Of a stretch of DNA of 64,000 bases, positions 8,413-17,066 are shown piece by piece (the first letter of the stretch is position 1; each line of letters opens with the position of its first letter). Source of the DNA: Nesterenkonia sandarakina (GTDB lineage: Bacteria; Actinomycetota; Actinomycetes; Actinomycetales; Micrococcaceae); the NCBI RefSeq assembly GCF_003003175.1, contig NZ_PVTY01000007.1, forward strand, positions 1 to 64,000, given 5' to 3'. The notes under the pieces were generated by a model. The model ran no database searches. It was not told where the DNA came from and worked only from the letters and a program-made list of their open reading frames with translations. The translations under genes were made by a program, and so were the position numbers.

Positions 8413-8922
8413 ATGCAGCTATACGCCGGTGAGACCACATGGCCAGTGGGCAACGTCTACGGGCCCGACGCCACGCTCTCGTCGTTCTTCGAGAACTACA
8501 TCCAGTTCAGGGGCTACTCCACGCGCTCGGAGTTCTGGTGGCCCTTCCTGTTCCTGGTCCTGGTCCACACTGCGATCGGCATGACGGCGATCATCACCAT
8601 CAGCACCCTGTTCGCCGAGGACATCGTCACCGACGCACGGGATCTCTTCGGGGTCACCGGGTTCTCCCCCAGCGTCTGGCTCGAGGGCTTCGGCGCGATC
8701 TTCGCCGCCGCCATACTCGGCCTGCATCTGCTGATCCTGGCGCTGACCATCCCGCCGCTGCTCGCCGTGACCTGGCGTCGACTTCACGATTCAGGGCTTC
8801 CGGGCTCGATGTTCTTCCTCGGGTTCATCCCGGTCATCGGATGGTTCGTGGTTCTCCTGCTGCTCGTGCGTCCCTCTGCGCCGGAGAAGCATCACCCGGA
8901 ATTCGGCGTCGCCTGGTACTGA
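8413..8922 (+). CDS. DUF805 membrane protein, copy 1
   Basis: A 169-residue protein with the DUF805 pattern: an amphipathic opening (FFENYIQFRGYSTRSEFWWP) followed by three or four hydrophobic segments, the motif LLAVTWRRLHDSGLPGS before the last pair of helices, and a short tail with PSAPEKHHPEFG. Function is unknown across the family; it is an inner-membrane protein. The ATG has AAGGA 6 nt upstream. A paralogue with the same motifs lies at 15378 in the same orientation. The gene is convergent with the flavodoxin gene, separated by only 22 nt, and has no clear operon partner. Confidence 0.85.
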   Translation: MQLYAGETTWPVGNVYGPDATLSSFFENYIQFRGYSTRSEFWWPFLFLVLVHTAIGMTAIITISTLFAEDIVTDARDLFGVTGFSPSVWLEGFGAIFAAAILGLHLLILALTIPPLLAVTWRRLHDSGLPGSMFFLGFIPVIGWFVVLLLLVRPSAPEKHHPEFGVAWY

Positions 8923-8944
8923 CCCCGGCCGGGCACCCAGCTGC

Positions 8945-9457
8945 TCAGGCCCCTCGAGAGTTCTCGGGCAGCAGCTGAGCGAGCTCGGCGCCCCATCGGG
9001 TGGCCCGGTCGATCTCCCCGGACAGGACCGGACCCTCGTATCCCTCCACGTAGAAGCTCTCAGGCTTCGCGAGGAGCGATGCGCCGTGGCTGCGCAGCAG
9101 CTTCGCCGCCTTCTTGCTGGCCGCACCGGGGAGGTTCGGGTGGCGGACGTGGGTGTCGAACACCGCGACCGGCAGATGAACGTCACCGGCGGCGCTGATC
9201 CACTCCCGCACGCCGGTGCCCCCGGGGTGACCGCCGCGGTTCGCGGCATCTCTGCGAGTCTGCGGGCGGCTCAGTCCGAAGGCATGGGTGGGAGCCCCTA
9301 CGACGAGCAGGTCGGCTGTGACCGTGTCGGCGGGCGGGGCGAAGCTGACATCAAGCACCATTCCGACATCAAGCGTGGCGGCCAGACCGTCTGCCACCGC
9401 CTCGGCGATGACCTTGGTGTTTCCCCACGCGGACTCGTAGACGATGACAGCATCCAT
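8945..9457 (-). CDS. Flavodoxin domain-containing protein
   Basis: The protein begins MDAVIVYESAWGNTKVIAEA, the FMN phosphate-binding signature of flavodoxin-like proteins (a T/S-rich loop after the first strand). LLVVGAPTHAFGLS is the second FMN-contact loop. At about 170 residues it is the usual size. The ATG at 9457 is preferred because GGAGGGA lies about 10 nt upstream; a longer start at 9484 adds a poorly supported leader. It probably carries electrons or acts as a quinone or stress-related flavoprotein in the cytoplasm. The partner is unknown, and neither neighbour is obviously related. Confidence 0.85.
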   Translation of the reverse strand: MDAVIVYESAWGNTKVIAEAVADGLAATLDVGMVLDVSFAPPADTVTADLLVVGAPTHAFGLSRPQTRRDAANRGGHPGGTGVREWISAAGDVHLPVAVFDTHVRHPNLPGAASKKAAKLLRSHGASLLAKPESFYVEGYEGPVLSGEIDRATRWGAELAQLLPENSRGA

Positions 9458-9537
9458 GGTGTCGTTCTCCCTCCACGACACCATCTTCTCGTCGCCGTTC
9501 AGGAGCGCACCAGGACCTTAAGTCCCGAACTGACCGG

Positions 9538-11028
9538 TCAGCCGACGCCCAGCGCCTCCTGGATCGGGCCGGAGACGAAGTAGAGCACGAACAATGCCGC
9601 GGTGACGTACATCAGCGGGTGCACTTCACGCCATTTGCCGCGGAAGACCTTGATCGCCACGTAGCTGATGAAGCCTGCGCCGATGCCGTTGGTGATCGAG
9701 TAGGAGAAGGGCATGACCACGATGGTCATGAAGGCGGGGATCGCCATCTCCACATCGGTCCAGTCGATCCGCACGATCTGCTGCATCATCAGGAAGCCGA
9801 CCAGCACCAGGGTGGCGGAGGCCGCCTCGGTGGGGATCACGGCGGCCAGCGGGGCCAGCACGATGGTGGCCAGGAAGAGCACTCCGGTGACCACGTTGGC
9901 CAGACCGGTCCGCGCGCCGTCGCCCACGCCCACGGTGGACTCGATGAACCCGGAGTTCACCGAGGTGGAGCCCACGCCGCCGCCGATGGTGCCGACCGCG
10001 TCAGCGACCATGATCCGGCGGGAGTGCGGGATGTCGCCGTCGGCGTCCTTGATCCCGCCGGCGTTGGAGACGCCCACCATGGTGCCCAGCAGGTCGAAGA
10101 AGTTGGCCAGCAGCAGGGTGAAGATCGCGAGGGTGGCCGCGACCACGCCGATGCTCTGCCAGGAGCCCAGCAGGTTGAAGTCCCCGATCAGGCTCAGGTC
10201 GGGCATGGTCAGCCAGTCCTGGTTCAGCGTCGGCACGGTCAGGCCCCAGCCATAGGGGTTCTCGGTGCCGTCCTCGGCCACCTGCGGGCCGATGCGGAAT
10301 ACCGATTCGATCGTGATCGCCAGCACCGTGGCACCCACGATCGAATACAGGATCGCGCCGCGGATCTTGGCCGCCCACATGGCGAAGAGGGCGAACATCG
10401 CGATCAGGAAGATCAGGATCGGCCAGCCGTAGAGCGACCCGCCGACGCCGAGCTCCAGTCCGGTGCTGCCGTTGTTCTGGATGAAGCCGGCGTTGACCAT
10501 GCCGATCAGCGCGATGAACAGTCCGATGCCCACGCTGATCGCGATCTTGAGCGCGCCGGGGACGGCGTTGAAGATGGCCGAGCGGAAGCCGGTGAGCACC
10601 AGGACCAGCAGGATCACACCCTCGATGACCACCAGTCCCATGGCATCGGCCCAGGTCATGCCGGGAAGCACGACGATGCCGTAGGTGATGAACGCCGAGA
10701 GTCCCAGGGAGGAGGAGACCGCCATCGGGAACTTGCCGATCACGCCCATGAGGATGGTCATCAGACCAGAGATCAGCGAGGTCGCGGCGGCGACGGCGGG
10801 CAGGTTCGGCTCCGAGCCGCCGCCGAGGAAGCTGCCGGTGGAGTCGGCTGAGGCGCCGATGATCAGCGGGTTCAACACGATGATGTAGGACATCGCGAAG
10901 AAGGTCGCCAGACCACCGCGCACCTCCCGACCGATGCTCGAACCGCGGGCGGTGATGTGGAAATACCGGTCGAGGGTACCGGGCTCTCGCGGGGTGGAGG
11001 TCTGGGAGGCGGGGGTCTGAGTGCTCAC
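9538..11028 (-). CDS. NCS2 family purine permease (AzgA-type)
   Basis: A 496-residue multi-pass protein with the AzgA/GhxP opening LDRYFHITARGSSIGREVRG followed by LATFFAMSYIIVLNPLII. The motif GVSNAGGIKD and the stretch SVNSGFIESTVGVGDGARTG are typical of this subfamily of the nucleobase-cation symporters. Likely substrates are adenine, guanine or hypoxanthine, taken up with protons. The start is GTG at 11028 with a weak AAGG upstream. It is transcribed alone; no purine riboswitch is seen in the 244-nt gap upstream. A hairpin, GAGCCGC (11168-11174) with GCGGCTC (11182-11188), lies in that gap. Substrate is inferred from family only. Confidence 0.9.
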   Translation of the reverse strand: MSTQTPASQTSTPREPGTLDRYFHITARGSSIGREVRGGLATFFAMSYIIVLNPLIIGASADSTGSFLGGGSEPNLPAVAAATSLISGLMTILMGVIGKFPMAVSSSLGLSAFITYGIVVLPGMTWADAMGLVVIEGVILLVLVLTGFRSAIFNAVPGALKIAISVGIGLFIALIGMVNAGFIQNNGSTGLELGVGGSLYGWPILIFLIAMFALFAMWAAKIRGAILYSIVGATVLAITIESVFRIGPQVAEDGTENPYGWGLTVPTLNQDWLTMPDLSLIGDFNLLGSWQSIGVVAATLAIFTLLLANFFDLLGTMVGVSNAGGIKDADGDIPHSRRIMVADAVGTIGGGVGSTSVNSGFIESTVGVGDGARTGLANVVTGVLFLATIVLAPLAAVIPTEAASATLVLVGFLMMQQIVRIDWTDVEMAIPAFMTIVVMPFSYSITNGIGAGFISYVAIKVFRGKWREVHPLMYVTAALFVLYFVSGPIQEALGVG

Positions 11029-11272
11029 GGAGCACTACCTTATGGCCCCGCGAGTAATTCCGACCAACGGAATTCACCAGACGAGACCGGAGTCACGCGG
11101 AAGGACCCGGAGACCGGGTGCCGGGGACTCGATATCGTGTGGGGCGGAACCTCCCGAGACCGGCAGAGAGCCGCCGTGGATGCGGCTCGGCGGGACAGCG
11201 CCGACCTGTTCTTTCGATCACGGCAATAGAATCGAGCAGAAAAGGCACATCTACACCTCCGAGAGAGATCCA

Positions 11273-11722
11273 TTGACAGCACAGACTTACGGATTGTTCG
11301 CCATCAAGGATGATCAGCTCATAGCAGGTTCGGCGGACTCCTCCCATATGACCTTCGAGCCGGAGGAGCTGGTCCTCCACGATCTGGATGTCTCGCTGCC
11401 CTGGGCACGCGTGTCAGCACTGGAATTCACTGCCAAGAGCGCTCCACGGCCCGCGTCCCGGGTCTTTGAGATGTCCTGGGCGGTGCTGGCTGCGGTGGGA
11501 CTCGACCTGGGTCCGGTCTCGACCAGGGTGCAGGTCACAGTGCGGGGAGCCGACGGCACCCAGGACTGCGACATCGCCGTGACGAACAGAGCTCGGCTGA
11601 CGCGCCGCGAGATCCAGAAGGCCAACAGGTTCGCGTCCTGGCTGGTCTCCACGCGGGCTCAGGCCCCTGCCCTGCAGCATCCGGAAGACCTGATTCAGCG
11701 CTTTGAGCTGGCGAGGGACTGA
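11273..11722 (+). CDS. Hypothetical protein, 149 residues
   Basis: I do not recognise this family. TTG at 11273 is chosen because GAGAGAGA lies just upstream and the protein sequence becomes ordered from there (TAQTYGLFAIKDDQLIAGSA). It is soluble, mixed alpha/beta in composition, with no signal peptide. The stretch LHDLDVSLPWARVSALEFTA followed by strand-like segments (VSTRVQVTVRGADGTQDCDI) resembles small PH-like or bacterial beta-sandwich domains, but this is weak. A longer frame running upstream overlaps the permease promoter region and is not supported. A possible -10 TAGAAT lies near 11227. Confidence 0.55.
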   Translation: MTAQTYGLFAIKDDQLIAGSADSSHMTFEPEELVLHDLDVSLPWARVSALEFTAKSAPRPASRVFEMSWAVLAAVGLDLGPVSTRVQVTVRGADGTQDCDIAVTNRARLTRREIQKANRFASWLVSTRAQAPALQHPEDLIQRFELARD

Positions 11723-11756
11723 CGCGTTCGCCGGACTCGAAGGATCACGGCGGCGC

Positions 11757-13043
11757 TCAGACGCTCGACCCTGAGACCCCCTGCTTCGACGCCGTGGGAA
11801 TCAGCATCTTCGGGGCACGCATGACCAGGAGCCAGACCGGCAGGACCACCACGCACAGCACGGACAGCAATGAGATGTCCCCGACCACGACCGCTGCGAT
11901 GAACAGCGCGATCCACCCGTCGCGGCATTCAGCGAGCACTGCACCGAGGATTCCGCTGGCAAGTGCCAGACCCAGCGGGACCTCGGGAATCAGCGACGCA
12001 ACGATGAGTCCGGTCGCCGCCCCGATGAAGATCGCGGGAAAGATCCGACCTCCGCGGAAGCCCGAGGTGGCCGCGACGAGCAGCGCCGCGAGTTTGACCG
12101 CGAGGATGAGCAGCAGCTGGACGGTGGTGTGCTCATCAGCATGCCGCACGAGATCTGCCATCTGCTGGCCGCCCTTGAACAGGGTCACCGGTCCACCGAT
12201 CGCCCCGAGGCACCCCAGGATGACTCCGCCCAGGGTGGTGTAGAGCAGTGGACTTCGCAGTCTGCGAAAGCTCGCATGCAGCGGCCTGAAGACCGCGGCC
12301 CCGGCCAGAATCACCAGGGCGGCGGCACATGCGACAGCAGCGCCGGCCAGGAGATCCGAGGGGTGTGGTGCCCCGAGCGGCGGGATCTCGGTGGGCCCGA
12401 ACTGGGGGCCGTCGATCATCCGCATTGTGAGGGAACCCGCTGCCGCGGCGAGGAGCGGCAGGAAGAGCCTGTCCCAGAGCGCGCCTCCAGTGCTCGCGGT
12501 CGCCACGACTCCGGTGAGCACCAGCGCGGCGGCCACCGGGGTTCCGAACAGTGCCCCGATGGTGCCCGCGGCCGTCATCAGCACCACGAGTCTCATGTCG
12601 ATCCGTGGCCACAGTCTCACGACCAGTGCCAGCACGATCGCGGTGTTGATCGCGATGATGGGTGACTCTGGGCCGAGGCTGACGCCTCCCGCCAACACCA
12701 GCAGGCTCACCAGGATGAGTCCCGGCACAGCGGCGAGTGGGATGGGCGGCGCCAGCAGCTCCACGGTGGCCGAGTCGCGTCCCCCGCGACCGGGGGCAAA
12801 GGTGCAGATGAGACCGACTGTGAGTCCCACGACGCTCAGGACCGCGAAGATCCACCAGCGCGAGTCGGGATCAAGACCGAAGAGGCTCGGCAGGTCCGTC
12901 CAGAGGACACCCTTCAGCAGGTGCGCTGCCTCCTCCACGAGGAACAGCCCGAGCCCGGAGACGACACCGACGAGAATCGCAGGAACCGACAGGCGCACAA
13001 GCGTGGCCACCGTGGGTGATGCCTCGTCGGTCCCGTTCGCCAT
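11757..13043 (-). CDS. ClC-family chloride channel/antiporter
   Basis: A 428-residue membrane protein with about ten to twelve hydrophobic segments. GGVSLGPESP corresponds to the ClC GxEGP signature; the gating glutamate is kept although the following Gly is Ser. GFRGGRIFPAIFIG corresponds to the second conserved selectivity segment (GxFxP). It probably moves chloride, or another small anion such as fluoride, across the cytoplasmic membrane. No CBS domains are present. The N-terminus MANGTDEASPTVATLVRLSV is short and cytoplasmic. The gene lies 70 nt downstream of the holin-family gene on the same strand and may be co-transcribed. Selectivity cannot be predicted from what is visible. Confidence 0.85.
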   Translation of the reverse strand: MANGTDEASPTVATLVRLSVPAILVGVVSGLGLFLVEEAAHLLKGVLWTDLPSLFGLDPDSRWWIFAVLSVVGLTVGLICTFAPGRGGRDSATVELLAPPIPLAAVPGLILVSLLVLAGGVSLGPESPIIAINTAIVLALVVRLWPRIDMRLVVLMTAAGTIGALFGTPVAAALVLTGVVATASTGGALWDRLFLPLLAAAAGSLTMRMIDGPQFGPTEIPPLGAPHPSDLLAGAAVACAAALVILAGAAVFRPLHASFRRLRSPLLYTTLGGVILGCLGAIGGPVTLFKGGQQMADLVRHADEHTTVQLLLILAVKLAALLVAATSGFRGGRIFPAIFIGAATGLIVASLIPEVPLGLALASGILGAVLAECRDGWIALFIAAVVVGDISLLSVLCVVVLPVWLLVMRAPKMLIPTASKQGVSGSSV

Positions 13044-13113
13044 TGCTTTGGTACCCCACTGGTCAGGAACGCCTGCCTGGCCGGAGTCCGGCCGGACTCT
13101 GTCCGCGAGAGCC

Positions 13114-13527
13114 TCAGGCCATCGCGCGACGGATGTTCTTCTCCTCGGCGCGCTTGTCCCACCAGCGTTTGAGCACCAGGTATCCCAGGATCCAGGTGCC
13201 CAGCGCCGTGATGATCCAGACCACCAGGGGCGTCAAGATCCACGCCGTCAGGGTCGAGAGGGTCAGGCCATCCGCCACCAGGGTCGCCACCCACACAGCC
13301 AGCAGGGTCGAGACCAGGCCTACCGCCCCGAGGATGGCGGAGGCATACTGGCGGGCCATGTTGAACACGAAGGGTCCAAGGACCGCCTGCGCCAGGACGA
13401 AGACGACGACGACGGTGATGAATCCGGTCGGCTCGAGGGTGACGCCGTCGATCAGGGTTGCGGCGACCAGCATCGCGACGGCGGCCATCACGATGTTGAT
13501 CGCGGCCTGCAGCAGCATGCGCACCAT
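13114..13527 (-). CDS. Phage-holin-family four-helix membrane protein
   Basis: A 137-residue protein made of four hydrophobic segments with a charged C-terminus (KRWWDKRAEEKNIRR). It fits the actinobacterial 'phage holin family' (mycobacterial 4TM holin superfamily), which is a chromosomal membrane protein family despite the name. LVAATLIDGVTLEPTGF and a second copy-like LVADGLTLSTLTAWI suggest an internal duplication of two helices each. No lysin or phage gene is nearby, so a lytic role is unlikely. It may share a transcript with the ClC gene downstream. Confidence 0.75.
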   Translation of the reverse strand: MVRMLLQAAINIVMAAVAMLVAATLIDGVTLEPTGFITVVVVFVLAQAVLGPFVFNMARQYASAILGAVGLVSTLLAVWVATLVADGLTLSTLTAWILTPLVVWIITALGTWILGYLVLKRWWDKRAEEKNIRRAMA

Positions 13528-13706
13528 GACAGGCTCTCTTCCGGGGACGGCCGTCTGGGTCCAACTGGCCGGAACCCCGCGTAGATGGTGACACGGACCC
13601 AGTCGATGACTCCATGAGAGACCCTGGCGGACACCAGGTCAAGAGATCTCGGCTGGAGGGCCTCCGCTGTGTCGCGTCTCTCGCGCAGGTGGTTGCTCGC
13701 GCCAAT

Positions 13707-13718
13707 TAGAGTGGCTCC
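13707..13718 (+). promoter_or_regulatory. Probable leaderless -10 of the phospholipase D gene
   Basis: TAGAGT at 13707-13712 ends 6 nt before the ATG at 13719 and no Shine-Dalgarno is present. This spacing puts the transcript start at or beside the ATG. No good -35 is seen. Confidence 0.5.
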
Positions 13719-14984
13719 ATGAGCTTCCTGATGCACAAGCGCCACCTCGCCACCCACCGGACGCCGCGTAAGACGCTTCCGCTGGCGGTCGCGGCCTCCG
13801 CCCTCGCTGTTCCGATGATGGCTGCGTTCTCGGTGGTGGCGTTGGATCTGCTCAAGCATGGTCAGCGCAAGGACCGGGATGCACCCCGCCCGGGGACCTT
13901 TGACGCCGAGGTCGAAGAGTCGCCGATGAACATCTACACCGACGGTGAAGCCCTCTATGGCGACATGCTCAAGGCCATCGACTCCGCGCAGGATCTGATC
14001 CTGATGAAGACCTACATCTGGAAGGACGATGAGGTCGGTCAGCGATTCATCGACGCCTTCAATGCCGCGTCCCGTCGCGGTGTCAAGGTCTTCATCATCT
14101 ACGACGGGTTCGCCAATCTCGTGGTGAAGCCTGCGTTCTACGCGCAGCTCGACGACGCGGTCCACGTGTTCCGTATGCCTGCGGCGGGCAGGAGCTTCTG
14201 GAAGGCTCCGGTGCGCTCCACCGGGTTCAACCATTCCAAGATCCTGGTCATCGATGATGCCGTCGGGTTCGTCGGCGGCTACAACATCGGTGCGCTCTAC
14301 GCCAAGAAGTGGCGCGACACGCATCTGAAGGTGGTGGGCCCCGCCGTCTGGGGGCTGCGCCAGACGGTCGCACGGCTGTGGAACGAGGATCGTGACGCCG
14401 CGAAGCAGATCCCGTGGATCGCCCCCGACAGCTGGAACCCTTCGGTCCGCGTGGTCGCCAACCTGCCGGTCGACCTGGTCTACCCGATCCGCAACATGTA
14501 TCTGAAGGCCATTGAGCGGGCCGATCAACGGATCTGGATCTCCACGCCCTACTTCATTCCTGACCAGCAGATCCTCCGGGCCCTGAAGCTCGCCGCTGAG
14601 CGTGGGGTGGACGTGCAGGTGATGGTGCCCAAGGATTCCAACCATGTGCTCGCCGACTGGGTCTCGCGGGGCTTCTTCGGTGAGATGCTCGATTCCGGGA
14701 TCTCCATCCTGCTCTATGCCAGCAGCATGATGCATTCGAAGACCGCGACGATCGACGGCGAGTGGTCGACGATCGGCACGGCGAACATCGACCGGCTGTC
14801 TCTGTCCTTCAATTACGAGTCCAATCTCGAAGTCATCGACCCTGGGTTCGCCCGGGAGATGGAGAAGGTCTTCGAGAGCGACAGCGAGCACTGCGAGGTC
14901 GTGAGCGCGGATACCTGGCGGGAGCGTCATCCGATGGCTCGGGCCACTGAGTGGGCGCTGATCCCGTTCCGCCCGGTGCTCTGA
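13719..14984 (+). CDS. Cardiolipin synthase-like phospholipase D protein
   Basis: The 421-residue protein has two PLD domains, each with an HxK motif: NHSKILVIDD at residues about 171-180 and MHSKTATIDGEWSTIGTANI near residue 340. Family members join two phosphatidylglycerols into cardiolipin or perform similar phosphatidyl transfer. A single N-terminal hydrophobic segment (LAVAASALAVPMMAAFSVVA) should anchor it in the membrane. E. coli-type Cls has two such segments, so this is the short actinobacterial form. The start is supported by a -10 box 6 nt upstream and appears leaderless. A hairpin follows the stop. Other phospholipid substrates remain possible. Confidence 0.85.
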   Translation: MSFLMHKRHLATHRTPRKTLPLAVAASALAVPMMAAFSVVALDLLKHGQRKDRDAPRPGTFDAEVEESPMNIYTDGEALYGDMLKAIDSAQDLILMKTYIWKDDEVGQRFIDAFNAASRRGVKVFIIYDGFANLVVKPAFYAQLDDAVHVFRMPAAGRSFWKAPVRSTGFNHSKILVIDDAVGFVGGYNIGALYAKKWRDTHLKVVGPAVWGLRQTVARLWNEDRDAAKQIPWIAPDSWNPSVRVVANLPVDLVYPIRNMYLKAIERADQRIWISTPYFIPDQQILRALKLAAERGVDVQVMVPKDSNHVLADWVSRGFFGEMLDSGISILLYASSMMHSKTATIDGEWSTIGTANIDRLSLSFNYESNLEVIDPGFAREMEKVFESDSEHCEVVSADTWRERHPMARATEWALIPFRPVL

Positions 14985-15013
14985 CCTGACCGTTTCATCG
15001 CGCGTGGTACCGG

Positions 15014-15038
15014 GACTCGGCGGGTAGTCGTCCGAGTC
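15014..15038 (+). terminator. Hairpin after the phospholipase D gene
   Basis: GACTCGG (15014-15020) pairs with CCGAGTC (15032-15038) about 30 nt after the stop. No U tract follows, so it is only a modest terminator. Confidence 0.4.
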
Positions 15039-15180
15039 TCATGGCCCAGTTCAGTCATCTTCTGCCGTGAAAAATATTAATTGCATTCAGTAACGGTCTC
15101 GATCCGCGCCCTGACAGTCATGCGGGCCTGCCGTCGCCGTCCCTCCGGCCTGTGGCCCGAGGAACTTTGCATCAATTCGT

Positions 15181-15210
15181 TTGACCGAGGTTTTTTGTTC
15201 AGGCTACGTT
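15181..15210 (+). promoter_or_regulatory. Possible promoter of DUF805 copy 2
   Basis: TTGACC (15181-15186) and TACGTT (15205-15210) are separated by 18 nt. The -35 is good and the -10 is imperfect. Confidence 0.35.
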
Positions 15211-15377
15211 CAGTGCAGATGCAGTGGAGCTTCGCTTATTTCCGCACCTCAGACCGTTCTCCCGGCCTAATTTCGTCCTCCAGGAACGCACGCGGTGTGG
15301 GGTGAATTCCTGCGAGCGCGTGAAGAAATTCAGTGATCTCCGCGGCTGGACCGACGATAGGCGATACAGGAGACTCG

Positions 15378-15911
15378 ATGACTGACTACGCGTACGACAC
15401 CTCCCCCGATTCATGCACCACGCAGCGCTCGGCCCCACAAGGTCCGAAATCCTGCATCGCGGCATTCTTCAAGAACTACGCCCAGTTCAAGGGCTACGCG
15501 ACACGCGGGGAGTTCTGGTGGCCCTGGCTGCTGCTCTTCGTCCTCCACACGGCCATCACCATCGGCACCGCGATCATCATCTCCACCGCCTTCCCCGACG
15601 ATGTCGTGACCGAGTCCTACAACCCTGCCGGACAGCCGGAGTTCTCCTACCAGGTCTGGTTCGAAGGCGCCGCGGGCGGGGTCGTCGCGGTCGCAGGACT
15701 GCTGCACCTGCTCATCTGGGCCGCCACCATCTTCCCGATGCTGGCCGTGACCTGGCGCCGCTTCCACGACATCGGGCTCCCCGGACCGGTGTTCTTCATC
15801 TCGCTGGTCCCGATCCTCGGCAGCATCGCCTTCCTGATCCTGATGGCTCGCGGATCCGCACCGGAGAAGCGTCGCCCGGAATGGGACGCACCCGCGGCTG
15901 TCCGCGCCTGA
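15378..15911 (+). CDS. DUF805 membrane protein, copy 2
   Basis: This 177-residue paralogue of the protein at 8413 shares the opening motif (FFKNYAQFKGYATRGEFWWP), the helix-linking LAVTWRRFHDIGLPG and the tail GSAPEKRRPEW. It has a longer Asp/Ser/Pro-rich N-terminus before the motif. ATG at 15378 is chosen because AGGAG lies about 7 nt upstream; a start at 15333 has no such support. It has three to four membrane segments and no known activity. The long AT-rich leader differs from the short one of copy 1, so the two are probably regulated differently. Confidence 0.85.
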   Translation: MTDYAYDTSPDSCTTQRSAPQGPKSCIAAFFKNYAQFKGYATRGEFWWPWLLLFVLHTAITIGTAIIISTAFPDDVVTESYNPAGQPEFSYQVWFEGAAGGVVAVAGLLHLLIWAATIFPMLAVTWRRFHDIGLPGPVFFISLVPILGSIAFLILMARGSAPEKRRPEWDAPAAVRA

Positions 15912-15933
15912 GTCACGCTCGAGACCGCGCACG

Positions 15934-16557
15934 ATGACCGAGGAATAACCCCTGCGCGTCGCCTACGGCCGGCGGGCCGCCGAGTATTCGCACCTTCTGG
16001 GCTCCATGGATCAGATGGATCCGCGGGATCGCGAGAAGATCATCGCGTGGGCTCAGGAGCTGCCCGCCGGTCCGGTGCTCGACGCGGGCTGCGGTCCGGG
16101 GCATTGGACGGCCCACCTGCGGTCACTTGGGGTCGAGATCTCCGGCCTGGATCTGGTTCCGGAGTTCATCGGCCACGCGCGAGCCCGGTTCCCTGAGGTG
16201 ACCTTTCGGGTGGGCTCGATGACGGCTTTGGACGTCCCCGATGCCTCGCAGGCCGGATCCTGGCCTGGTACTCGCTGATCCATACCCCGGTCGCCGCCCT
16301 GCCGGAGATTCTCGGTGAGCTGCACCGAGCCCTGCGGCCGGAGGGACGGCTGCTGATCGGCTTTTTCCACGGTCTCGATGCGACGCCGTTCGCTCATGAG
16401 ATCAGCACCGCATACTCGTGGTCGATCCAGGCGGCGCGGGAGCGGCTCCTCGAGTCTGGCTTCAGGGTCCTGGACGCCGAACACCGGCAGGATTCAGGGC
16501 GTCGTGCCCACGCCTCGATCACCGCGCGGCCACAGACCCGCCCTCCTGCGACCTGAA
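15934..16557 (+). pseudogene. Class I SAM-dependent methyltransferase, broken
   Basis: Starting at ATG 15934 the frame reads MTEE, then TAA, then continues in frame as PLRVAYGRRAAEYSHLLGSM. The SAM-binding motif VLDAGCGPGHWTAHLRS follows, with GLDLVPEFIGHARARFP after it. At 16255-16256 the coding run GG would need to be GGG; from there the next frame carries ILAWYSLIHTPVAALPEIL and RPEGRLLIGFFHGLD to a stop at 16555-16557. The protein would be about 206 residues, probably a small-molecule methyltransferase. Two lesions in one gene make real inactivation plausible, but the G-run change matches the other frameshifts in this window, so sequence error is possible for that one. Confidence 0.75.
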
Positions 16558-16562
16558 GTTGC

Positions 16563-16598
16563 TTGCCGCAGCGGAAAATGACACATAGACTTTCCGCT
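16563..16598 (+). promoter_or_regulatory. Leaderless promoter with overlapping inverted-repeat operator
   Basis: TTGCCG (16563-16568), 17 nt, then TAGACT (16586-16591) forms a promoter whose start point falls at the ATG at 16599; there is no Shine-Dalgarno. The perfect inverted repeat AGCGGAAA (16570-16577) and TTTCCGCT (16591-16598) covers the spacer, the end of the -10 and the start site, where a bound repressor would block polymerase. The wHTH protein encoded second in the operon is the obvious candidate. Confidence 0.65.
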
Positions 16599-17066
16599 AT
16601 GGAAAAGCATTCAGTCAGCCCCTCCCCTGAGGACGCCGCCCAGGCCTTGAACACGCTGACCGGTGACCGGGAACGTCTGGCGTCGGCGATCCAGGTCCCG
16701 CGAGCGCTGCTGGCGGCCTACGGCTGTCTCGCCGCCTGGTGGGTCTCCAGTGCAGCCGGCACCGCTCCGGGTGAGAACTACGAACCACCCACCTCGGGCT
16801 GGCTGGCCCTGGTCGGCGTCCTTGTGGTCACCTACCTGATCCGGCGTGAGACCGGCCTGCGCGTGCGCACCATGGGCCCCCGCGCCGGTGTCGCCGTCGC
16901 TGGGATCATCGCGGCGTGTCTCGTGCTCTTCAGCGTCTCTCTCGGCCTGGTCGCCTCCGGCTTCACCTGGGCGGTGGTGCTGACCAGTCTGATCGCGTTC
17001 GCGACGACGACGTGGCTCTCCGGCATCGCCTGCCGCTCTGCCTGGGACACCTTGCGGCATGGCTGA
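16599..17066 (+). CDS. Small membrane protein of unknown function
   Basis: A 155-residue protein with a soluble N-terminus (about 45 residues, EDAAQALNTLTGDRERLASA) and four hydrophobic segments, including LLAAYGCLAAWWVSSAAGT and VAVAGIIAACLVLFSVSLGL. Proteins of this layout are commonly encoded before an ArsR/PadR-like regulator in actinobacteria, but I know no assigned function. The ATG at 16599 is supported by the leaderless promoter; a TTG at 16563 lies inside the -35 and is rejected. The stop overlaps the regulator start by 8 nt. Confidence 0.7.
   Translation: MEKHSVSPSPEDAAQALNTLTGDRERLASAIQVPRALLAAYGCLAAWWVSSAAGTAPGENYEPPTSGWLALVGVLVVTYLIRRETGLRVRTMGPRAGVAVAGIIAACLVLFSVSLGLVASGFTWAVVLTSLIAFATTTWLSGIACRSAWDTLRHG

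Larger units (their letters stand above)
14985..15377. other. 393-nt non-coding, AT-richer gap
   Basis: Between the phospholipase D gene and DUF805 copy 2 no coding frame is convincing. The stretch 15069-15110 (GAAAAATATTAATTGC) is much more AT-rich than the surroundings. It holds the weak terminator and a possible promoter for the next gene, whose leader would be about 160 nt. No conserved RNA element was recognised. Confidence 0.6.

Noticed and set aside
13114-13527. Prophage inferred from the 'holin' gene
   Set aside because: No lysin, integrase, capsid or att site nearby; this family is chromosomal.
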